NCBI GenBank assembly: GCA_910579575.1
Contig: CAJTUM010000028.1
Coordinates: 1 to 24,810 of the forward strand
Reading direction: 5' to 3'
Length of the DNA: 24,810 bases
DNA from: an uncultured Eubacteriales bacterium
Lineage (GTDB): Bacteria > Bacillota > Clostridia > Oscillospirales > Butyricicoccaceae
The notes under the pieces were generated by a model. It did no database searches. It had not been told where the DNA came from and saw only the letters and a list, made by a program, of their open reading frames with translations. Position numbers and translations under genes: made by a program. This document shows, piece by piece, positions 1-6,683 of the stretch (positions are counted from its first letter, which is position 1; each line of letters begins with the position of its first letter).

Positions 1-210
1 GCAGGCGGTGGAGGGATTCTTCCCCCAACTCCGCCCAAGCCTCGAGACGAATCCCCTGGCGGGGTGGAAACGCCAGGCAGGGCGGACGAATCCCCCCTCC
101 GTAGGCTCCGCCAGCTCCTCCCCCCTTTGGCAAGGGGGCTGGCATAGCCGGCAGTCCTGTCTTATACCAATAGCCCCTCTGCCGTCCCGACGGGGGCTGG
201 CATAGCCGGC
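1..210. repeat. Intergenic repeat-like DNA with hairpins and a 19-bp direct repeat
   Basis: No convincing gene lies here. The sequence gggggctggcatagccggc occurs twice, at 134-152 and 192-210. Short hairpins are visible: CCTGGCG/CGCCAGG (55-61 with 71-77) and CCCCCTT/AAGGGGG (121-127 with 132-138), and each copy of the 19-mer can itself fold (GCTGGC with GCCGGC, one wobble). C/G-rich, palindrome-dense intergenic blocks like this are common as dispersed repeats in clostridial genomes. That it is a genome-wide family is inference, because only one locus is visible. Confidence 0.5.
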
Positions 211-228
211 GGCCCCGTCCATAGGTCA

Positions 229-258
229 AAACAGGACGCCCCGCAGGGCGCCCTGTTT
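229..258 (-). terminator. Rho-independent terminator of the hemerythrin gene
   Basis: A 13-bp stem (229-241 with 246-258) with a 4-nt loop begins 15 nt past the stop codon of the minus-strand hemerythrin gene. The one imperfect pair is G-U in minus-strand RNA but A-C in plus-strand RNA, which favours function on the minus strand. The following T tract is short. Confidence 0.65.
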
Positions 259-272
259 GGTATTTTCCATTT

Positions 273-1160
273 TCAAACAACAGGCAACCGATCGACGCAG
301 ATGGCGAAGCAGCCGTGGGGCGCGCTGAAAAGCAGGCTGTGCCAGGGTTTCTTTTCTCGGAAAAGCCGCTCATATTCCTCTTGCTCCAGAAAACGGTCCG
401 TCTCCAGCTGGTAAGCGTCCACCTCTTCTCCAAAGCTGATTTCCATCCTCTGGAGCAGATTTTGGGCGATTTCCTGCATCGCAAAACGGACAATTTCGTC
501 CCGAACGTCAAATTGCTGGCCGAAAACCAGGCTGGCGGCATACAGCAGCTGCTCTTCGCCGATGGCCAGCTCAAACCGCAGCTTCCGCTCCTGGCCCCGG
601 TAAATCGCTTGATAATACTGGGCGTCTGGAATCGAATCTCCTGGAGCAAATTCGCCGATAAACTGAACGCCTTCTCCAAACACCTCCTGTAAGGGGCGCA
701 AAAAAGCCGCCCGGATGACGGACAGCTCGTCGCCCAGACGGACTGGCGCCAGCTCATAGGTCCCCTTGCCCACAATGGCTCTGTCTTCAATCATAATATG
801 GCCGGTGAGCCAGCCTGTGCATACGCCGATAAACCGCTGCACCGCCTGGATTGAAAAATCGGTAGCATAAAGCTCCCGCTCCAAGGCGGGCAAGGTTTCC
901 CGCTTCATCCGGTCGTGATGGCGCTTGTGGTTTTGGTAACCGGCATAGCCGATTTGCCGCATATAAGCCTCTTCCTCCGCAAAGTGTTTGGTTGCGTAGG
1001 CCCGGAAATATTTGATTCCCTCCACGCAGGCAAATTTATCCTCGTGTTTTTCAATATAAAGGTCCATAATTTTTTGCACAATGGCAAAAAGCCTTTGATG
1101 CGCCTGGTCCACAATATCCACGCCAATGTTAAATCGGTCCTGCCATTCAATCTGTCTCAT
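273..1160 (-). CDS. Bacteriohemerythrin with an extra C-terminal domain
   Basis: This 295-residue protein starts with a hemerythrin domain (about residues 1-130), a four-helix bundle that binds oxygen at a di-iron centre. All seven expected ligands are visible: H21, H59, E63 (HFAEEE), H78, H82 (HKRHH) and H121, D126 (WLTGHIMIED). Single-domain bacteriohemerythrins are about 130-140 residues, so the remaining 160 or so form a second module. That part is acidic, looks alpha/beta, and includes a helix DEIVRFAMQEIAQN that loosely resembles CheX/CheC-type phosphatases; this assignment is weak. The start at 1160 is chosen because the family begins at the IEWxxxFNIGVxxxDxxH segment and a GAGGG sequence precedes it; longer in-frame extensions upstream carry no family signal. 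The protein is cytosolic, with no signal peptide. It is likely an O2, NO or redox sensor, divergent from the cupin gene. Confidence 0.88.
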   Translation of the reverse strand: MRQIEWQDRFNIGVDIVDQAHQRLFAIVQKIMDLYIEKHEDKFACVEGIKYFRAYATKHFAEEEAYMRQIGYAGYQNHKRHHDRMKRETLPALERELYATDFSIQAVQRFIGVCTGWLTGHIMIEDRAIVGKGTYELAPVRLGDELSVIRAAFLRPLQEVFGEGVQFIGEFAPGDSIPDAQYYQAIYRGQERKLRFELAIGEEQLLYAASLVFGQQFDVRDEIVRFAMQEIAQNLLQRMEISFGEEVDAYQLETDRFLEQEEYERLFREKKPWHSLLFSAPHGCFAICVDRLPVV

Positions 1161-1347
1161 AGCGTCGCCCTCTTTTCTGTCGACCGCAGACAGCGCAGGC
1201 GGAATGAAACGAAATAGAGTTGAAATTGCGCAAAATCGTCGCCGCGGCGGCAGAGTCCCCGCCGCCGTCCCTTCAGGCGACCCTTCTATTGTATGCCCCT
1301 TGCCCGCCGAGGGTCCGCCTTTTTGCAATCTGGGCGCAAACCGGGCG

Positions 1348-1377
1348 TTGACGCGCCCTCCCCTTATGCGGTATACT
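1348..1377 (+). promoter_or_regulatory. Sigma-A type promoter of the cupin gene
   Basis: TTGACG (1348-1353) and TATACT (1372-1377) are separated by 18 bp. They lie 34 bp upstream of the cupin start codon, which has a GAAAGGA ribosome binding site at 1394-1400. Confidence 0.75.
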
Positions 1378-1410
1378 GCATATATCATTTGTTGAAAGGA
1401 TGAAGCGACC

Positions 1411-1755
1411 ATGATTCGCAGAAAAGAACAGATGACCACAACGGACAGACCCAATTTGCGGGGCGGCGACGGCGTAATCCGCGCCTATAACCTGTTGGAG
1501 CCCCAGGAGCTCTGCGGCAAAGCCAACCTCTGCGCGATTATGACGGTAGAGCCTGGCTGCTCCATCGGCGAACACCCCCACGGGCCGGACGCAGAGCTCT
1601 ATTATATGCTGGAGGGAACGCTGGAAGCCTGGGACGACGGGGAAAAAACCGTCCTCAACCCTGGCGACGCCATGTTCACCGCCCAGGGCAAAACCCACGC
1701 CGTGCGCAACGTATCCGATAAGCCGGCCAAGATGTTGGCCGTCGTCATCGCCTGA
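1411..1755 (+). CDS. Small single-domain cupin protein
   Basis: This 114-residue protein is one cupin barrel. Cupin motif 1 is exact: G49-x5-H55-x-H57-x4-E62-x6-G69. Motif 2 is present as G85-x5-A91-x-G93-x2-H96-x3-N100, with the usual proline replaced by alanine. The predicted metal ligands are H55, H57, E62 and H96. Proteins of this size often bind a small ligand or act as isomerases or dioxygenases, but the substrate cannot be told from sequence. The gene has its own promoter (1348-1377) and a GAAAGGA ribosome binding site 10 nt before the ATG. It is divergent from the hemerythrin gene, so a shared role in oxygen or redox response is possible but unproven. Confidence 0.9.
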   Translation: MIRRKEQMTTTDRPNLRGGDGVIRAYNLLEPQELCGKANLCAIMTVEPGCSIGEHPHGPDAELYYMLEGTLEAWDDGEKTVLNPGDAMFTAQGKTHAVRNVSDKPAKMLAVVIA

Positions 1756-1844
1756 CGCCTAATTTCCCCATTTACTGGCCGGCCGCCGACGCCATACGGA
1801 GAAAAATCCAATGGATTCTTCCTCAACGCGGCGGCTATAAAGAC

Positions 1845-1873
1845 TTGAAAACTTTGGTCCGTCGTGATAAAAT
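1845..1873 (+). promoter_or_regulatory. Promoter of the hydrolase-bactofilin operon
   Basis: TTGAAA (1845-1850), a 17-bp spacer and TAAAAT (1868-1873), with a TG-N extended -10 element (TG at 1865-1866). It lies about 120 bp upstream of the TTG start of the hydrolase gene and is the best promoter match in the 1756-1995 gap. Confidence 0.65.
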
Positions 1874-1995
1874 ATTTTCTGCCGAAAAATTGCGGTTTCT
1901 GTCGGACGTTGGGTTCGGCGGAAAATTTTTCGATTGAAAATTGAGACGGCGTAGCACGGTCTGCGAAAAAATCTGCGTGGGAAGGGCGGATTGCT

Positions 1996-2859
1996 TTGCC
2001 AAAGCTTATCAAACGGATCAAAAGGATTTGCCGGCGATACCCCAGCTTTGTGCTTTTGCTTCTGCTCTGTCTGTTTTTTTTGCTCTTGTTGCTGATTTTT
2101 CACCGAGAGCCAGAAGCCGAAGCGCCTGCGGCTCCGTCTGCGCCCGACCGGCAGCCGGAACAGACGGAACCCCCGCTGGTGACGGCGGAACAAATGAAGC
2201 AGCTGACCTATATCGACAGCAAGCTGGGAGAGCTGAAATGGAATCTTTCTGAGGAATCCTTGGCCGAGCTGAACCGCGTGCTGCGAGAATACGACATCTG
2301 CGAACCCGAGCAGATCAGCCATTTTCTGGCCCAGGCGACGGTGGAAACCGCCGCCGGCAAAAAATTGACCGAATCTGGAGACGACGAGTATTTTGAAAAA
2401 CACGGATACAGCGCAGGCGTTCGGGGCGCCGGGTATCTGCACCTGACCCACGATTATGGGCAGATGGCCTTCTCCACTTGGATGATGAAAAAATACATAC
2501 CAGAGCTGAAAGACATTACTTATAAAAACCCCTCCAGCAGCGCCCAGGAAGAGGTGACTCAAGCCTATTATGCGGCCCTGCGCCAGGCGGCCAATCTGGC
2601 GCTGGACGTTTCCGTCTATTCCCGGATTGTCTACGATGAAAACTGCCCGCTTTCCACTGGAGCAGATTATATCGCCGAAGCTTTCGCCTGGGAAAGCGCC
2701 GGCTATTATTGGCAGGCGGCGGGCATTGGAGAGGCCCTTTCCTCTTCTCCCGGCGCGGCCGGCGTGGATGTTGTCTCCCAACGGGTGGGAGGAAGCAACT
2801 GGCAATCTCGTCGGGAGGCCTACGCGGCCTTTTACCCCGTGCTGAATAACCAACCATAA
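1996..2859 (+). CDS. Membrane-anchored GH19/lysozyme-like hydrolase
   Basis: This 287-residue protein has a basic N-terminus, one membrane segment (about residues 16-36), a proline/acid-rich linker (38-62) and an outer domain resembling the GH19 chitinase/lysozyme-like fold. Matching landmarks are FLAQATVET (110-118), where E118 is the likely catalytic acid, the segment RGAGYLHLTHDYGQ (143-156), which resembles the family's RGRGxxQLTxxxNY block, and WESAGYYW (232-239). The domain probably cleaves peptidoglycan or chitin-like glycans outside the membrane. The start is a TTG at 1996 preceded by AGGGCGGA at 1983-1990; no in-frame ATG gives a better site. The stop codon overlaps the ribosome binding site of the bactofilin gene 15 bp downstream, so the two are almost certainly cotranscribed and may act together in cell-wall shaping. 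Confidence 0.75.
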   Translation: MPKLIKRIKRICRRYPSFVLLLLLCLFFLLLLLIFHREPEAEAPAAPSAPDRQPEQTEPPLVTAEQMKQLTYIDSKLGELKWNLSEESLAELNRVLREYDICEPEQISHFLAQATVETAAGKKLTESGDDEYFEKHGYSAGVRGAGYLHLTHDYGQMAFSTWMMKKYIPELKDITYKNPSSSAQEEVTQAYYAALRQAANLALDVSVYSRIVYDENCPLSTGADYIAEAFAWESAGYYWQAAGIGEALSSSPGAAGVDVVSQRVGGSNWQSRREAYAAFYPVLNNQP

Positions 2860-2874
2860 AGGAGCTGACCAACA

Positions 2875-3381
2875 ATGGGTCTGTTTGGAACTCAGACAAA
2901 AAATGAAAAATCTGCCCCCGTTATGATGGAGGAGCCCCCGCAGGAAACGTTTCAGGAGCCGCCTCGGCTGCCCAAGCCCAGAGTGGGCACTGTGATCGCC
3001 AAGGAAATCACCATTTCCGGCGCGTTGCGAGGCGACGGCATTGTGCAGGTAGAAGGCGTCATTGAAGGACAGGTGGAGATGACTGGTTCCATCATTGTCA
3101 CCACTACCGGCATCGTCAAAGGCCCCATCGTAGCAGACGTCGTGCGCGTAGCCGGCCGAGTGGAAGGCAACGTCACCGCCAAAAATCATCTGCGCCTGGA
3201 GAAGCACGGCAATTTGGTGGGCGACGTGACCACCGGCTCCCTGGTGGTGGAAGACGGCGGCTGCCTCAACGGCCGCTGCGAGATGATTAAGCCGCCAGAG
3301 GATGAAAACAGCGCGCCAGATCAACCCGACGATTTGCAATTTGGCTCCAATTATAAAGTGGACGACGAGCCTGCCATTTAA
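2875..3381 (+). CDS. Bactofilin
   Basis: This 168-residue protein has a disordered acidic/proline-rich N-terminus (1-38), a central beta-helix of short repeats (about 39-140, such as TVIAKEITISGALRGDG and VRVAGRVEGNV), and a polar tail. This is the bactofilin (DUF583) architecture: a cytoskeletal protein that polymerises without nucleotide and scaffolds wall-modifying enzymes at the membrane. The ribosome binding site AAAGGAG (2858-2864) overlaps the stop codon of the upstream wall-hydrolase gene. In other bacteria bactofilins are often paired with M23 peptidases; here the partner appears to be a GH19-like hydrolase. The transcript ends at the strong hairpin at 3415-3445. Confidence 0.92.
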   Translation: MGLFGTQTKNEKSAPVMMEEPPQETFQEPPRLPKPRVGTVIAKEITISGALRGDGIVQVEGVIEGQVEMTGSIIVTTTGIVKGPIVADVVRVAGRVEGNVTAKNHLRLEKHGNLVGDVTTGSLVVEDGGCLNGRCEMIKPPEDENSAPDQPDDLQFGSNYKVDDEPAI

Positions 3382-3414
3382 CGCTGCGCCGCCTTTTCAA
3401 CAAAAAAATCGATC

Positions 3415-3445
3415 AAAAAAGGCCCCTTAACGGGGGCCTTTTTCA
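3415..3445. terminator. Bidirectional intrinsic terminator
   Basis: GGCCCC (3421-3426) pairs with GGGGCC (3433-3438), with six A before and a T5 run after. It lies between the convergent bactofilin and hydroxyisobutyrate-dehydrogenase-like genes and can serve both. Confidence 0.9.
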
Positions 3446-3461
3446 TGTTTAACTTTTGATT

Positions 3462-4325
3462 TTATTTTCTGTAATATTGGATCAATGCCTGGGTGCCGCG
3501 GTCGTCCAGGCCCATTTCGCTCATTTTTTCATACATTTTCAGCACAGCGTCCAGCATTTCCAGCTCCACGCCCCTCTGGCGGCTCTCTTGCTGGACAATT
3601 TTCATATCCTTGATGAAATGCTTGACGAAAAACCCAGGAGCCAGGTCGCCTTTCAACACCCGAGGAGCCATATTGGTCAGCTGCCAGCTGCCTGCAGCGC
3701 CGGCGCCGATGGCCTCCAGCAGCCGGTTGGGGTCCAGACCGGCCTTTTCCGCATAGACCAAAGCCTCGGTATAAGCGGCGGTGGCGCCAGCCACAGCGAT
3801 TTGATTGGCGGCCTTCGTATGCTGGCCAAAGCCAGCCGGGCCCATATGGACGATATTTTTCCCCATCTGCTCAAACAAAGGCAGAGCCTCCTGAAAATCC
3901 GCCTCGTCGCCGCCGACCATAATGGATAGCGTCCCGTTGCGGGCGCCGCTGTCGCCGCCGGAAACCGGCGCGTCCATCACCCGGACGCCTTTGGCCTTGC
4001 CCTCCTCATAAAGCCGAACCGCCAAAGAGGGCGAAGAGGTGGTCATGTCAATGGCAAGAGCGCCAGCCTTCGCGTGGTCCAGAATACCGTCCTGCAAAAA
4101 GACCTCTTCCACATCCGCCGGATAGCCCACCATGACAAAAATCACGTCGGCGTCCTGCACGGCCTGAGCCACCGTTTTGCAGGGCGCAATGCCAAACTCT
4201 TTTTCAAGCTCTAACAATTTTTCATATTTGTGCGTGTAAGCGCTCACCGGATAACCGGCCTTGGCCAAATGCCCCGCCTGTTGGGCGCCCATAACGCCTG
4301 TTCCGATCCATGCAATCTTTTTCAT
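3462..4325 (-). CDS. NAD(P)-dependent beta-hydroxyacid dehydrogenase (3-hydroxyisobutyrate dehydrogenase family)
   Basis: This 287-residue protein has the Rossmann motif GTGVMG (8-13), the substrate-binding segment DAPVSGGDSGARNG (118-131) and the catalytic lysine K171 in GFGQHTKAANQ, with N174 nearby. This is the 3-hydroxyisobutyrate dehydrogenase / tartronate semialdehyde reductase family, cytosolic enzymes that interconvert beta-hydroxyacids and semialdehydes. The length is typical, but the natural substrate cannot be assigned by sequence alone. I chose the ATG at 4325 because the family starts directly with the Rossmann strand. An in-frame ATG eight codons upstream (4349) has a weaker ribosome binding site, while AAAGGGG sits 14 nt before the chosen start. 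It is probably monocistronic, with a promoter at 4433-4461 and a terminator at 3415-3445. Confidence 0.9.
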   Translation of the reverse strand: MKKIAWIGTGVMGAQQAGHLAKAGYPVSAYTHKYEKLLELEKEFGIAPCKTVAQAVQDADVIFVMVGYPADVEEVFLQDGILDHAKAGALAIDMTTSSPSLAVRLYEEGKAKGVRVMDAPVSGGDSGARNGTLSIMVGGDEADFQEALPLFEQMGKNIVHMGPAGFGQHTKAANQIAVAGATAAYTEALVYAEKAGLDPNRLLEAIGAGAAGSWQLTNMAPRVLKGDLAPGFFVKHFIKDMKIVQQESRQRGVELEMLDAVLKMYEKMSEMGLDDRGTQALIQYYRK

Positions 4326-4673
4326 TGATTTTTCAAGAACCCCTTTCATTTGAAAATGGATTTTCCGCCCAAGACGTTTCAGCGTTTATCCATCCAAAGC
4401 AAAATCGTCCCGGCCTTTCGACCGTTTTGATTATTGTATCATGGTTTTTCCTCAATTTCAACCAGCGGCCTTACAAGCCGTATCGCCTCAGCAAACGGCG
4501 CGTTTTGGCTCCCCTGACGATTGCTCGCTTGCCAATATTACGCCTCATCGAGAGAATGGGAGTCCTTGGTAAACTCAAGATTGGCCTTCGCTGCGCCGCC
4601 GTCACAAGGCGATGGAGACGCCTTTTTCCTGCATAGATCAAGATTTTGCTCCGTCTGCATTCCCCCACAGCGC
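4326..4673. other. Gene-free interval
   Basis: This 348-bp stretch contains the promoter of the dehydrogenase gene (4433-4461). A weak stem (aaggcg 4606-4611 with cgcctt 4619-4624, followed by T) could be a terminator remnant on the plus strand. No reading frame here has both a ribosome binding site and a family signal. Confidence 0.5.
4433..4461 (-). promoter_or_regulatory. Promoter of the dehydrogenase gene
   Basis: Read on the minus strand, TTGAAA (4461-4456), a 17-bp spacer and TACAAT (4438-4433), about 108 bp upstream of the dehydrogenase start at 4325. Confidence 0.65.
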
Positions 4674-5015
4674 TTATTTTGGTATCGTGATGATATATTC
4701 CTCGTCAAATTCGTCATTTTTATCGTCGTAGGTCAGGCGGAATTTGTCCTCTGACAGCCATTCCACGCCGAAAGACACTATTTCCATAAAGCCGCTGTTT
4801 GAATAAGTCCAAATCTCCCGCTTCCCAAACCACGTCTTTTGGTAGACATACGGACGACATACGTGGTCATACTCGATAATAACGGTATTTGTCCCCTGGG
4901 GCGAGGCGTAGACCTCCTGGCTCGCAACAAACAAAGCGCGACAACTCCGAAACAAACAAATGACCAGAAGAAACGCCGCCAATCCAGCAACGTATTTGAT
5001 TCGCTTACGCTCCAT
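4674..5015 (-). CDS. Small anchored extracytoplasmic protein, DUF5412-like, unknown function
   Basis: This 113-residue protein has a basic N-terminus and one hydrophobic segment (about residues 8-22), followed by a beta-rich outer domain. The domain contains ASPQGTNTVIIEYD (37-50), a KREIWTY strand and GVEWLSEDKFRL (83-94). The pattern recalls small clostridial proteins of the DUF5412 type; this is a resemblance from memory, and function is unknown. The ATG at 5015 is chosen because GGAGG (complement of 5021-5025) lies 5 nt upstream. That site lies outside the upstream gene's last codons but the start overlaps them by 11 bp, so the two genes are translationally coupled. It is the last gene of an AT-richer three-gene minus-strand cluster. 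Confidence 0.7.
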   Translation of the reverse strand: MERKRIKYVAGLAAFLLVICLFRSCRALFVASQEVYASPQGTNTVIIEYDHVCRPYVYQKTWFGKREIWTYSNSGFMEIVSFGVEWLSEDKFRLTYDDKNDEFDEEYIITIPK

Positions 5016-5655
5016 TGTAGCCTCCATTGTAAGCCAAACAACATTCTCTCGCCTCGCTTGCCCACTGAAATTGTTTGTCTCCATCAATAGAAAAAACTTT
5101 ATAGCTGTTTTGAGTGAGATCAAAATATAGTAATTTCTTTGGAAGTTGTATATCAATCTTCTGAAAGCAGTCGACGAGTCTTTTTTGATTCAAATAACTA
5201 AGCTCGTCTTTTAGCATAGACTCGGACACCCAAATAGAAGAAAATATAAACAAGTGATATTCGCTAAACTCCTTGTATTCACCTTTGTGTAATTTTTTGG
5301 CCTTTACATTAATTCTACCATTAATCAAAGTAAAATCATCTACGCCATTTGGACCATAAAGAATACCATGTTCATATGTCGCCCCACATTGCCCAATACG
5401 CCCAATATTTTTTAATCGAGTTTCTTCTCTAACATAAGGCAATGTAGAATACAGCTTTTCGCTTTCTTTCGTTTTTGGCGTTTCGGCAATTGTCACCTCA
5501 ATTCCTATTTGTGTTTGTATGTCTTGAAGATCAGGCTTATCTTTGAGCAGTAAATTGCTAAAGGTAGAAGCAAATAGATCCTCTAAAACAATTTTTGCAT
5601 AGCATTCATGATAATTGAGCTTTGTATGCGCCGGTAACGGCTTGTTTGGATCCAT
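5005..5655 (-). CDS. Unknown protein with a possible PD-(D/E)xK-like nuclease core
   Basis: This 216-residue soluble protein is not one I can name. Near the N-terminus, KDKPDLQD (38-45) is followed by IGIEVTIAE (50-58). The order PD, short gap, hydrophobic E-V-T matches the active-site layout of restriction-endonuclease-like folds, with D42 and E53 as candidates and threonine where lysine is usual. The rest is mixed alpha/beta and ends with a cysteine pair, ECCLAY. Base composition is clearly AT-richer than the housekeeping genes nearby, suggesting horizontal acquisition. The ATG at 5655 is preferred; a GTG three codons upstream is possible. It lies 33 bp after the next upstream gene and overlaps the next downstream gene, so it belongs to a three-gene unit. 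It could instead be a non-enzymatic defence or immunity protein. Confidence 0.65.
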   Translation of the reverse strand: MDPNKPLPAHTKLNYHECYAKIVLEDLFASTFSNLLLKDKPDLQDIQTQIGIEVTIAETPKTKESEKLYSTLPYVREETRLKNIGRIGQCGATYEHGILYGPNGVDDFTLINGRINVKAKKLHKGEYKEFSEYHLFIFSSIWVSESMLKDELSYLNQKRLVDCFQKIDIQLPKKLLYFDLTQNSYKVFSIDGDKQFQWASEARECCLAYNGGYNGA

Positions 5656-5688
5656 TATTACCACTTTCTCTTTATAAAAGCAACGCTA

Positions 5689-6135
5689 TCAGGAGCCTCT
5701 CAAATCTATCTGCGTAAAAGCATCATAGTAACTTCCGATTACAAAATAGCCGTCGCCATTGGAAGCGCCGTTCAGCGCCTGAAAATCGACAAAATTCTTG
5801 AAATAGGGATATTGGCCGACCAAGTCGTGAGGAACGGCAAAAATGTCAAAATGAGAATCAAAATACGTCCTCAATTCTTCTGCCGAAAGGGCGGAATGAA
5901 GCAGCGCGCCCGCCCAGATTTCAACATGGTTGCCGGTTCCGCTTGTGTTTCCAACAAAAGAAGTTACCTCAATCAGCTCCGTATCAACTGGAAGCTCGAC
6001 CTGCGATAGCTCCTTTTCAATCTGAGACGCGCGAAAATCGTTCATCAGCGCGCCGCCGAAGAGAAGATAACAAACGCCCAGTAAAAGCGCCCACAGCAAG
6101 GTCCGCCCAAAAATTTTTAACCCCTTTTTGGCCAT
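5689..6135 (-). CDS. Anchored protein of unknown function
   Basis: This 148-residue protein has a basic start (MAKKGLKIFGR), one membrane segment (about residues 12-30), a charged helix, and then a domain with ELIEVTSFVGNTSGTGNHVEIW (given as strand-turn-strand from about 58) followed by LSAEELRTYF. I recall similar uncharacterised proteins in Firmicutes with the same SGTGNHVE block, but none with a known function. The ATG at 6135 has GGGGAG about 10 nt upstream; longer in-frame versions lack a comparable site. It is the first gene of the three-gene AT-richer cluster located just downstream of the tRNA operon. Confidence 0.7.
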   Translation of the reverse strand: MAKKGLKIFGRTLLWALLLGVCYLLFGGALMNDFRASQIEKELSQVELPVDTELIEVTSFVGNTSGTGNHVEIWAGALLHSALSAEELRTYFDSHFDIFAVPHDLVGQYPYFKNFVDFQALNGASNGDGYFVIGSYYDAFTQIDLRGS

Positions 6136-6234
6136 TTGCAACACTCCCCTGCCATTGAGCAGTCCATAATAAAAAACAAGACGGCGCTCAATAATCAACC
6201 AGCGCCGCCCCGTTTATTCGCCCGCATATATGAC

Positions 6235-6273
6235 AAATCCGAACCCTTTCTTTTTTGAAAAAGGTTCGGATTT
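6235..6273 (-). terminator. Terminator of the tRNA operon
   Basis: AAATCCGAACC(C)TT pairs with AAGGTTCGGATTT (6261-6273) around an A/T-rich loop, with one bulged base. It lies 8 bp past the CCA end of the last tRNA gene on the minus strand. Confidence 0.8.
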
Positions 6274-6280
6274 ATCAATT

Positions 6281-6357
6281 TGGTGGAGACAGTTGGGCTC
6301 GAACCAACGACCTCTCGCGTGTGAGGCGAACGCTCTAGCCAGCTGAGCTATGCCTCC
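6281..6357 (-). tRNA. tRNA-Val(CAC)
   Basis: A complete cloverleaf on the minus strand. The acceptor stem GGAGGCA pairs with TGTCTCC, the D arm is GCTC...GAGC, and the anticodon loop CTCACAC gives anticodon CAC, which reads GUG. The T arm holds GGTTCGAGCC, and CCA is encoded. It is the last of three tRNA genes. Confidence 0.95.
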
Positions 6358-6385
6358 AAAGGCTGGCAAAGAAAATCTTTGCCTT

Positions 6386-6460
6386 TGGTGACCCGTGCGA
6401 GAATCGAACTCGCGTTACCGCCGTGAAAGGGCGGTGTCTTAACCTCTTGACCAACGGGCC
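6386..6460 (-). tRNA. tRNA-Glu(TTC)
   Basis: A complete cloverleaf on the minus strand. The acceptor stem GGCCCGT pairs with ACGGGTC, the anticodon arm CCGCC CTTTCAC GGCGG gives anticodon TTC, the T loop is GTTCGATTC, and CCA is encoded. It is the middle gene of the operon. A gluQ gene, whose product modifies a tRNA with activated glutamate, lies 3 kb away but targets tRNA-Asp, not this tRNA. Confidence 0.95.
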
Positions 6461-6463
6461 GGA

Positions 6464-6540
6464 TGGTAGCGGCAGTGGGACTTGAACCTACGACCGTTCG
6501 GGTATGAACCGAATGCTCTAGCCAGCTGAGCTATGCCGCC
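6464..6540 (-). tRNA. tRNA-Met(CAT), elongator type
   Basis: A complete cloverleaf on the minus strand. The acceptor stem GGCGGCA is fully paired with TGCCGCT apart from a wobble, the anticodon arm TTCGG TTCATAC CCGAA gives CAT, and CCA is encoded. A paired first acceptor position argues against initiator tRNA, and the body does not resemble the lysidine-modified Ile2 tRNA. It is the first gene of the operon, 3 bp before tRNA-Glu. Confidence 0.92.
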
Positions 6541-6591
6541 ATCTTCTCAAACTCCCTGGCGACTTTTTGTGAAGCCCGGCGAGCAAGACTT

Positions 6592-6620
6592 ATTATAGGC
6601 GGTTTGCGGCCAAATGTCAA
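6592..6620 (-). promoter_or_regulatory. Full-consensus promoter of the tRNA operon
   Basis: On the minus strand the -35 is TTGACA (6620-6615) and the -10 is TATAAT (6597-6592) with a 17-bp spacer, a perfect consensus match. It starts about 50 bp before the first tRNA. Confidence 0.92.
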
Positions 6621-6683
6621 CCCTTTTTTCAAAGTTTTTTGAAAAAATCCAAAAATGCCTCTTTTTCCCACTGCCGTATCGGC

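Noticed and set aside
1161..1454. N-terminal extension of the hemerythrin protein
   Set aside because: The open frame continues across the divergent promoter and the cupin start, but the hemerythrin family begins at the residue encoded near 1160.
1759..3339. 526-residue minus-strand open frame
   Set aside because: It is antisense to the GH19-like and bactofilin genes, with low-complexity His/Phe-rich composition and no ribosome binding site. Both plus-strand genes have clear family signatures.
4350..6281. tRNA-adjacent integrated element with att sites
   Set aside because: The AT-richer cluster lies beside the tRNA operon, but I found no duplicate of a tRNA 3' end on its far side and no integrase gene.
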